Assembly: GCA_963780795.1 (NCBI GenBank)
Contig: CAWADH010000013.1
Coordinates: 186,001-250,000 of the forward strand
Origin: DATJGR01 sp963780795
GTDB taxonomy: Bacteria > Pseudomonadota > Gammaproteobacteria > Pseudomonadales > Azotimanducaceae
Reading direction: 5' to 3'
DNA: 64,000 nt
A program made the position numbers and the translations under genes. Positions 57,987 through 64,000 of this stretch are shown in pieces; within the stretch, counting starts at the first letter, position 1, and every line of letters starts with the position of its first letter. Under the pieces are notes generated by a model. It ran no database searches. It was not told the origin of the DNA and worked only from the letters and a program-made list of their open reading frames with translations.

Positions 57987-58031
57987 TGGTGGCCAGGGGC
58001 AGAATTGAACTGCCGACACGCGGATTTCAGT
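57987..58031 (-). other. 3' fragment of tRNA-Phe, probable integration (att) site
   Basis: Read on the minus strand, the sequence runs from the anticodon loop (ACTGAAATCC) through GCGTGTCGG, a T arm and acceptor CCTGGCC to A and CCA. It matches the 3' half of a gammaproteobacterial tRNA-Phe, apart from one missing A in the loop. The T stem GGCAG/CTGCC stays paired. The 5' half is absent: the bases before it are unrelated. Such half-tRNAs are left at one end of elements that integrate into tRNA genes. Confidence 0.65.
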
Positions 58032-58052
58032 GAACTGATTTTGTGATCCAGC

Positions 58053-58129
58053 GTCACCTAACGTGACGAAACAAACGCTTAGCCGTGGATTCTCTACACC
58101 GTAGATCACGTTGAGTCACCCTAGATGAC
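58053..58129. repeat. Two imperfect 15-bp repeats with dyad symmetry next to the tRNA fragment
   Basis: GTCACCTAACGTGAC (58053-58067) and GTCACCCTAGATGAC (58115-58129) are related repeats. The first sits in a perfect dyad CGTCAC-N5-GTGACG. They begin 22 bp from the tRNA-Phe fragment, a position typical of integrase arm sites or excisionase sites. No integrase gene is seen beside them. Confidence 0.4.
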
Positions 58130-58391
58130 GATGGATTGGATACCTGCGTGGGCACCTATCGTGCAGCGCCTTCCAGATTAGCCACGGCGTATGCACGTTC
58201 CGGCACGATGTCCGTCAAGCCGTTCGCCTGATGCCACATCTCAGAATTCAACACGCGTTCCGTTTCGCTCGGTCGCGTGATACTCAGCTTGATTGACAAC
58301 AGGTGGCTTATGCTCCCTATGCTCGGATGGTTGCCAGCCAGCGTTGATGCGTTGGATAGTGTGAGCCGCAATCGAACCGCGGCGTAGCGGC

Positions 58392-60350
58392 ATGTCCGAC
58401 GTTTTTCTTTCTTACGCGCGTTCTACGGTGCAATTCGCCGAGCGGGTGACTGAGGCACTGCGCGCGCTTGGGTATCAGGTTTGGCGCGACGACGCGCTGC
58501 CAGCACATCGCGCCTATGGCGACGTGATAGAGGAGCGGCTCGCAGCTGCGAAAGCGGTTGTGGTGATCTGGTCCGCAGACGCCACACGCTCTGAGTGGGT
58601 GCGTTCCGAGGCCAACGCCGCGCGGGAGGCGCACAAGCTGGTGCAGCTGTCCATCGATGGCTCGAAGCTGCCCATGCCCTTCGACCAGATCCAATGCGCT
58701 GACCTCAACGGCTGGACAGGCAATCCGCGAGCACCGGGCTGGCGCCAGATCATCGAGAGCATCGCTGAGTTGGCGGGCGCCAGGTCACCGCGGGTTGCCT
58801 CTGGTGGCGTGTCGCGTGCACCGCTGTTGGCCGTCCTTCCATTCGACAATCTGTCTAACGAGCCCGACCTGGTGTATTTCTCGGATGGCGTATCCGAGGA
58901 GATTCTGCAGACCGTCGCGCAGACGACGCAGTTACGCACCATCGGTCGATCTTCGAGCTTTCAGTTTCGCGGCGCCAACAAAGCGGTGCCTAATGTGATG
59001 GCCCAGCTCAATGCCACGCACGTGCTCGATGGCTCTGTGCGCCGCAGCGGCGGCCGCGTACGCGTTTCAGTGCAGCTGATCGACTGTGTCAGCCAAACCA
59101 CACTGTGGTCGCAGCGCATTGATCGGGAGCTAACCGATGTATTTGTGTTGCAGGATGAAATTGCCGCTGCCATCGCGAATGCGCTAAATGTCACCTTCGC
59201 GCCGTCGTTACACATCGGCCCGATCGATCCGCATGCGTACGATCTGTTTCTGCGCGCCAGGGCGCGAATTTCCCACTACCTGGGCTCGTATGACCGGCCG
59301 CTGCTTGAAGCGGCGGTGACGCGCGCACCGACTTTTGCGAAAGGCTGGGCGTCGCTCGCGATGAGCTGTGCCATCGATGCGCTTGACGCTGCCAATGAAG
59401 TGCTGCGACCGCAGGACGGATCGACCTTCGAAGTGCTGCAGGCCCGTGCGCTGGCCGCGGCGAACACCGCGCTCGTGCTCGACCCCGGGTCGGATCTTGC
59501 GTACGTCGCCTTGAGCATTCTCGAACCGTACTGCGGCTACTTTTCGCAACGTGATGCGCTGCTCGACAAAGCATTAGCCATTTCGCCGGACGATTCGTCA
59601 GTGTTGTTCTGGGCGAGCCGCGCACGTCGAGCAACAGGCCGACTCAAGGAAGCGGTCGACTTCGCTGCACACGCACATCTCGTCGATCCGCTGTACGCGC
59701 AGGGCACCCGGGCGTATGCGGTGCTGCTTGGCCAAACCGGGCAAGCGCGCGCATCGGCGCTCATCTTCGATGCTGCGCGATCGCGCTCCCCCGATAACGA
59801 GCACCTGGCGCTGGCGGCACTTGGGAATGCCAATGTCCAAGAGGATTGGGATCGATTTGCCATGCTCGTTCACGCGATTCGCAACTCGGGTGCATACACG
59901 CAGCGCCTGTCGCGAATGATCGAACGCATGGAGGCGCAGCGGGCCTGGACGCCCGAGGATTCTGCGGACCTGCTGGGTAAGTTGCGTCTCCAGTTGGCCA
60001 CCACCGGCACCATCAGCCTGCAACTGGGTCGGGCCTGCCAGGAGGGACTGACCGATGCAGTCTACGATCTGGTTGAACGCGCCTCGTTCGATCATCTGTT
60101 CGAGCGTGGTGGTGTGATTCCCCGATTGGAGCTTCCAACAGATCGGGGCATGCCGGGCGACTTTGGCTCGTTCTGGCTATTCATGCTGCCGCAGCGGCCC
60201 CTGCGAATGGATCCTCGTTTCGTGCGATTGTGTGCAAGGCTCGGGCTTTGCGACTACTGGCAGCAGTCAGACTGCTGGCCCGATTGCGTCGCGGAGGTTG
60301 CACCCCACTACGATTTCAAAGAAGAGGTGCGGCGGATCGCATCGCCATAA
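58392..60350 (+). CDS. TIR domain protein with TolB-like and TPR regions
   Basis: A 652-residue soluble protein. Residues 1-130 form a TIR domain (DVFLSYARSTVQFAERV, VVVIWSADATRSEWVRSEANAA); the Glu after SEWVR is at the position of the catalytic Glu of TIR NADases. Residues about 143-275 form a TolB/FlgO-like domain (LLAVLPFDNLSNEPDLVYFSDGVSEEIL, DGSVRRSGGRVRVSVQLID), as in adenylate-cyclase-type TPR proteins. The rest is TPR-like helices. It has no membrane segment, unlike the related protein at 61870. TIR proteins can be NAD-consuming defence effectors; that role here is inference. Confidence 0.88.
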   Translation: MSDVFLSYARSTVQFAERVTEALRALGYQVWRDDALPAHRAYGDVIEERLAAAKAVVVIWSADATRSEWVRSEANAAREAHKLVQLSIDGSKLPMPFDQIQCADLNGWTGNPRAPGWRQIIESIAELAGARSPRVASGGVSRAPLLAVLPFDNLSNEPDLVYFSDGVSEEILQTVAQTTQLRTIGRSSSFQFRGANKAVPNVMAQLNATHVLDGSVRRSGGRVRVSVQLIDCVSQTTLWSQRIDRELTDVFVLQDEIAAAIANALNVTFAPSLHIGPIDPHAYDLFLRARARISHYLGSYDRPLLEAAVTRAPTFAKGWASLAMSCAIDALDAANEVLRPQDGSTFEVLQARALAAANTALVLDPGSDLAYVALSILEPYCGYFSQRDALLDKALAISPDDSSVLFWASRARRATGRLKEAVDFAAHAHLVDPLYAQGTRAYAVLLGQTGQARASALIFDAARSRSPDNEHLALAALGNANVQEDWDRFAMLVHAIRNSGAYTQRLSRMIERMEAQRAWTPEDSADLLGKLRLQLATTGTISLQLGRACQEGLTDAVYDLVERASFDHLFERGGVIPRLELPTDRGMPGDFGSFWLFMLPQRPLRMDPRFVRLCARLGLCDYWQQSDCWPDCVAEVAPHYDFKEEVRRIASP

Positions 60351-60605
60351 CCCCATCCGATCTCGCCAGGACGTCATACGATGCGCCCAACACAGGTTCA
60401 TTCCGGAGTAGATGCGCAGGTTGATCAGCTCCGAGATTTCGATGTCTTTGGCGTTAACGACGACGGCACTTGGCACCAGGGGTTCGGAACCCATCGACGT
60501 GCGAAGCCGTTTGATGAGCGCTTAGAGTTGGTAACGTTCCCCCTCGTACTGGTAGACGGCGTTGCCTTCGATCGTTTCTATCGTGACTACAGACGGGCTA
60601 GCCAT
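60267..60605 (-). pseudogene. Small gene relic with an in-frame stop
   Basis: From ATG 60605 the minus strand encodes PSVVTIETIEGNAVYQYEGE up to TAA at 60522, then continues in the same frame with protein-like sequence (LVPSAVVVNAKDIEISELI, NLRIYSGMNLCWAHRM) into the 3' end of the TIR gene on the other strand. A 27-residue product is possible, but a longer gene cut by a stop fits better. No family is recognised. Confidence 0.3.
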
Positions 60606-60701
60606 AGCGGAACAGGCCGCACACATGACCAGGCCGAACAGTTAGTCTGAACGTACTAGATGTCGACTTACTCACGCGACGACTCACGAAGGGCCAGACC
60701 C

Positions 60702-61331
60702 ATGACTCCAGAAGCCGCAGTGGCGAGTTTCATCGCCGCGCTCTTTTCCATGATGAACCCGATCGGGAACACCGGCATCTTCGCCGGCATGACGAAAGGT
60801 CGGTCGATCGCGGAGTCGAGGCAGACGGCTCGAACGTGCGCAGTGGCGGTCGCCATCACCTTGCTTGTGGTGACGTGGGGTGGACCCTTTCTGCTGCAGC
60901 TCTTCGGCGTAACGGTCGATACGTTGCGCGCGGCCGGCGGCATCGTCGTGTTGATCATTGGGTTGCACATGCTATTCAATAAATCGGACCACAAGCAGAC
61001 GTCCGACGAACTCGAAGACGCGGCTCACCGGCAATCGATCGCCGTCGTACCGCTCGCGATCCCGATCGTCGCCGGGCCGGGCACGATGGCGACCGTGCTC
61101 GTCGCCGTCGAGCAATATCACTCACTCCTGAGCAAGCTCGTGATTTCGGCCGTGAGCGTCGCCCTCGCGGCCGTGACCGGCATTCTGTTCTGGTTCGCGG
61201 GGCCTATTTCGAACCGGCTCGGCGACTCCGGTATGGGCGTCGTGACCCGGGTGATGGGCCTGATTCTCGCGGCGATCGCAATGGGCATGCTTGCCGAAGG
61301 CCTCAAGGCCTTGCTGCCCGGCCTCGCGTGA
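60702..61331 (+). CDS. MarC-family integral membrane protein
   Basis: A 209-residue inner-membrane protein with about six helices. It has the family landmarks FSMMNPIGNTGIFAGMT near the N-terminus and VVPLAIPIVAGPGTMATVLV in the middle. ATG 60702 follows AAGGG; the frame opens at 60660. MarC proteins have no settled transport substrate. It stands alone between TIR genes, so its link to them is unknown. Confidence 0.9.
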   Translation: MTPEAAVASFIAALFSMMNPIGNTGIFAGMTKGRSIAESRQTARTCAVAVAITLLVVTWGGPFLLQLFGVTVDTLRAAGGIVVLIIGLHMLFNKSDHKQTSDELEDAAHRQSIAVVPLAIPIVAGPGTMATVLVAVEQYHSLLSKLVISAVSVALAAVTGILFWFAGPISNRLGDSGMGVVTRVMGLILAAIAMGMLAEGLKALLPGLA

Positions 61332-61370
61332 GCGTCGGGCCGCGCTAGTGCGGTTCGAAGAGTCTATTGG

Positions 61371-61636
61371 CAGTGATACGCGGATTGGCAAGAACTACGA
61401 TGCCGCACCAAAGCCATCAAACAGCTCGGTGAATGGGCGAAGGTCCACTACTCATTGTGGTATGTGAAGTCGAAGTATGACGCCTCAACCGCGACGGATC
61501 ACGTATGGAAGTCGATGGACACAACGATCGCCTGATTGTTGTCGATTCGACGAACAATCGAGCGGCGTGGCAGAACCTCGATCCCGCGGTCGCGAAGTAC
61601 ATTCGGGAGCATTTGGTGCTAGAGGTCGCAGAGTAG
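61371..61636 (+). pseudogene. Frameshifted Cas2/SinR-like small protein gene
   Basis: Three frames read in turn give DTRIGKNYDAA, then TKAIKQLGEWAKVHYSLWYV and KSKYDASTATDHVWKSMD, then NDRLIVVDSTNNRAAWQNL to a TAG at 61634. A missing base near 61405 and two extra bases (AC) near 61518 explain the shifts. The pattern (helix, SLWYV strand, DRLIVVD strand) resembles SinR-like relatives of Cas2. The N-terminal strand is missing or unread. No CRISPR array or cas gene is near. Confidence 0.45.
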
Positions 61637-61869
61637 TGGGGGGGCCGCACTCGCTACGCTATCTTCGGTCGCCATGATGGTTAACGAATCGGACACCATT
61701 TGGGCACCGCGCCGTAGTACAGCCGTTGGCGATGAACCCAAGTACCTGATTTGAACCCCTCGTCCCACCGGTTAGCTAAGTGCTTGATTCCGGGTCCGCG
61801 ATGCTGGCGGCCGACGCTCAGAATAGTCGATACGTGTACCAGATGTGTACCACCGACATGTGTACGTCG
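61637..61869. other. Intergenic stretch without a supported gene
   Basis: Between the Cas2-like relic and the end of the convergent TIR gene no coding frame, hairpin terminator or complete RNA gene is seen. A short tRNA-like string near 61745 does not fold as a tRNA. Confidence 0.5.
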
Positions 61870-63960
61870 TCAGACTCCCAGGACCTTTGGCAATTTGGCA
61901 TACGCTTGTTGCCAGCGCGGATCGGCCGTCAATGCTGTCGGCGGTACGTCCGGAACGGACACAGTCACCAGGTGCATCCAGCGCACCACCGGTTCGAAGC
62001 GCGCATCGACAGCGCGATCGATCCACCGGAATGCGGCATCGAGATCACCGAGCGCAACGTAGCCATCGATCATGTCCAGCGGATTGAATCTGCGCCCGGG
62101 CGCCGCGGCCTCGAGATCGCTCAAGATCTCCCGCGCGCGATCAGCGCGTCCCGTTTCGGCCAGCGCCGCGGGAAACAGGTCCGGATGCTTCAATCCGCAC
62201 AGGTCCCAGGCTTGATCGACCAGCGTCGCAGCCCGATCGCCGTCGCCGAGTGCCACATAGTCGGTGGCTTGCTCGATCAACAGGCGAGTCTTGCCGAGAT
62301 CGCCGGGGAAGAACGCGAGCGCGTTGTCGATCACTTTCACGGCAGCCGCCGATTGACCACGGCCGCGCAACAACCGCGCGAGATCGAGCGGCGATTCGAT
62401 AAGGGGACCGCCGCCGGCATCGATAGAGCGCCCGAAAGCGGCGAGCGCTGCCTCTGGCTGCTCCTGATGCAGAAACAGGACTGCTTGCAATCGGAGCCCA
62501 CCGAGGTCATTTGGCCTAGCCTTCAATGACTGAGCGAGATAGTGGTTCACATTGACGTAGTCGAGCTTCGACAAACTGTAGTTCGCCCTCGCGGAGAGCA
62601 AGAAATCCATCGACAGACCAAACGGAGCCGGGCCGGGGCGAAGCAGTTCGGTCAACTGGGCGAAGAGATCGTCGATTGGCGCGATCGTCGTTACGGGCTG
62701 CAGCGACGGCGGCATCAGGTACAGGTAGATGTCGAGCAGGTTTTGGTACGTCCACGCGTAGGTAGGATCAAGTGCCAGCGACTTTTCGAAGTTCGCGACC
62801 GTTGCGTCCCAGTCGACATCAGCGCCAGTGAATGACGACATGTATTCCCGATTCGCCCGCACGTAGTACTGATACGCCTCCGCATTGGCAAATAGGCCTC
62901 GGCCCGACTCAGGACCCATGCGGTACATGTCAGGAACCGATACCGCGATTCGCCGCGCCGCGTCACGCGCAATGCTGCTCTGCGCGCGCAGCGGGTCGAC
63001 GGTCGTCTCGTCGTAAGTGTGTGACCAAACCGAGTCGTCGTCCGCCGCGTGAACGAGCCGCACCACTAACCGGATCTGGCCACCGGCGGACTGAACGCTG
63101 CCTTCTACCAGATACGCGGCACCGAGCGCTCGGCTGATCGTCGCGAGATCGTCGGTCGTGTCGCGGTAGCGCAACGTCGACTGTGCCGAGGCGACTCGCA
63201 GCGGCTGCGTATAGGGAGCGATCAAACGGCGAACCTGTGCCGGCATGGGGCCAGTCAGTTCGTTGATGAGCTCATCCGTCAACCCCTGCGCGAATGTCAC
63301 TGTCGCGGCGTCGCTGCTCAATGCCCGAAACGGCAGTACCGCGACCGTATATTCCATGTCGGTCGACGCTGCCGCGGAAGCGAGCGCCTTCGGCTCCGAG
63401 GTAACCAGCGGCCACATGCGCCAGAGCAGCGCTGTTAGAACGATGGCGATGCCTGCGACGGCGACGTAGCGCAACGGACTGTGCGTTCTCGATCTGGCTG
63501 ACTTCGGAGTTGCCGGCGCGAGCGAGGGTCCACGAACCAGGTAGCGACTAATCGCAGTCGTCAGCTTGTCAGCGAACTGCTGAGTGCTCAGATCGTGTTT
63601 CAGGATCGATTGGTGCGCCCCCAACCTGAGGCGCAGACCCCCAGGCAGATCGACCTCGCCGTCTTGGATCACCAGCAGCGGTCGATCTTCGTCGAGCGCG
63701 AAGTTCACCTCGTCCTGGCAGTGCTTCGAGTTGACCGATTGTGGGGTGCAGAAGAACAACACGAGTGAGGCCTTCGTGAGCGCCCGCGCCAGTTCATCCG
63801 ACCAACGCATTCCCGGCGAGATGCCCTCGTCGTACCAGATCCGTATGCCGCCTTCGTGCAGCCGTCGGATCTCTGGATAGACTCTTTCGGCATCTTCGTG
63901 CGCGTAGCAGACGAAGATGAAGGGCTCGGCACCCTGATACGCGGCAAAAGGCCTCTGCAT
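61870..63960 (-). CDS. Membrane-anchored TIR domain protein with TolB-like and TPR regions
   Basis: A 696-residue protein. Residues 1-150 form a TIR domain (FIFVCYAHEDAERVYPEIRRL, WYDEGISPGMRWSDELARAL, LVLFFCTPQSVNSKHCQDEVNFAL), with a Glu at the catalytic position after HCQD. One membrane helix follows (about 165-187, VAVAGIAIVLTALLWRMW). Then come a TolB/FlgO-like domain (TVAVLPFRALSSDAATVTFAQGLTDELINEL) and TPR-like helices to the end. TIR would be cytoplasmic and the C-terminal part periplasmic, as in a receptor. Its ATG overlaps the stop of an upstream paralogue (TGATG). Confidence 0.9.
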   Translation of the reverse strand: MQRPFAAYQGAEPFIFVCYAHEDAERVYPEIRRLHEGGIRIWYDEGISPGMRWSDELARALTKASLVLFFCTPQSVNSKHCQDEVNFALDEDRPLLVIQDGEVDLPGGLRLRLGAHQSILKHDLSTQQFADKLTTAISRYLVRGPSLAPATPKSARSRTHSPLRYVAVAGIAIVLTALLWRMWPLVTSEPKALASAAASTDMEYTVAVLPFRALSSDAATVTFAQGLTDELINELTGPMPAQVRRLIAPYTQPLRVASAQSTLRYRDTTDDLATISRALGAAYLVEGSVQSAGGQIRLVVRLVHAADDDSVWSHTYDETTVDPLRAQSSIARDAARRIAVSVPDMYRMGPESGRGLFANAEAYQYYVRANREYMSSFTGADVDWDATVANFEKSLALDPTYAWTYQNLLDIYLYLMPPSLQPVTTIAPIDDLFAQLTELLRPGPAPFGLSMDFLLSARANYSLSKLDYVNVNHYLAQSLKARPNDLGGLRLQAVLFLHQEQPEAALAAFGRSIDAGGGPLIESPLDLARLLRGRGQSAAAVKVIDNALAFFPGDLGKTRLLIEQATDYVALGDGDRAATLVDQAWDLCGLKHPDLFPAALAETGRADRAREILSDLEAAAPGRRFNPLDMIDGYVALGDLDAAFRWIDRAVDARFEPVVRWMHLVTVSVPDVPPTALTADPRWQQAYAKLPKVLGV

Positions 63961-64000
63961 CAGATGGCCTCGACCTTCGGTAACTTCGCATAGGCCTGCT
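63960..64000 (-). CDS. C-terminal end of a tandem TIR-TPR paralogue (partial)
   Basis: The last 12 codons before TGA 63960 encode QAYAKLPKVEAI. This matches the end of the neighbouring protein (QAYAKLPKVLGV) in nine consecutive residues, so a paralogous gene lies directly upstream on the same strand. Its stop shares one base with the start of the 696-residue gene. The rest is outside the window. Confidence 0.75.
   Translation of the reverse strand, partial: QAYAKLPKVEAI

Noticed and set aside
58156..58371. A 71-residue minus-strand frame before the TIR gene
   Set aside because: No family, no ribosome binding site and ordinary shadow length. An integrase relic was considered, but no integrase motif is visible.
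60463..60480. TGGCAC in the gap after the TIR gene
   Set aside because: The -12 half reads GTTCG, not TTGCW.
61742..61795. A tRNA-like string (TTTGAACCCC and TTAGCTAA) on the minus strand
   Set aside because: The T-arm-like and D-arm-like parts are only about 20 bp apart and no anticodon arm or acceptor pairing is present.

Overview
The window is high-GC, gene-dense DNA from a gammaproteobacterium. The gene order mnmA-hflD-purB, icd, cspD/clpS-clpA/infA-bpt-aat-trxB-ftsK-lolA-rarA-crcB-serS-cysG-tusEBCD is, from memory, essentially that of Pseudomonas (and in part of E. coli). The lack of other Pseudomonas hallmarks and the glgC/DUF3417-type glycogen cluster fit a lineage near the Xanthomonadales, Nevskiales or Steroidobacterales. 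That placement is inference and no taxonomic marker was tested.

Layout. Positions 1-26 kb hold the conserved core: glyoxylate shunt (aceA, aceB), purB with hflD and mnmA, the molybdopterin operon moaCDE, icd, a complete bacterial N-degron route (clpS, clpA, bpt, aat), thioredoxin reductase, cell division and lipoprotein sorting (ftsK, lolA), rarA, crcB, serS, siroheme synthase cysG, and the sulfur relay tusDCBE. Positions 26-36.5 kb hold carbon storage: zwf-malQ on the plus strand, glgB, glgA and an alpha-glucan phosphorylase on the minus strand, and divergent glgC. Positions 36.5-40.5 kb hold small genes, a MEDS-domain sensor gene, a decayed SDR fragment, and ergothioneine genes egtB-egtD.

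Positions 40.6-55 kb are a signalling island: a 1477-residue CheB-CheR-PAS-histidine kinase-receiver protein, a PAS/GAF histidine kinase, a divergent kinase and NtrC-type sigma54 activator pair, a second MEDS protein, a PAS-GAF-kinase-receiver hybrid, one intact and one broken EF-hand gene, and a ferritin-like protein. Two near-identical sigma54 (-24/-12) promoters stand before the 811-residue kinase and the second MEDS gene, with the activator gene between them. This looks like a small, self-contained RpoN regulon.

Positions 55-57 kb carry msrB, a glutathione peroxidase and two small genes. From about 57 kb to the end the DNA has the character of a mobile or decaying accessory region: gene relics, a 45-bp 3' fragment of tRNA-Phe (probable integration site) with nearby repeats, a cytoplasmic TIR-TolB-like-TPR protein, a marC gene, a broken Cas2/SinR-like gene, and a membrane-anchored TIR-TolB-like-TPR protein translationally coupled to a second, nearly identical-ending paralogue that runs off the window.

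Three core genes (purB, glgP, glgA) each carry a single-base frameshift with intact coding sequence on both sides. These may be consensus errors. The one in glgA removes its stop codon and makes a continuous glgA-glgB reading frame.
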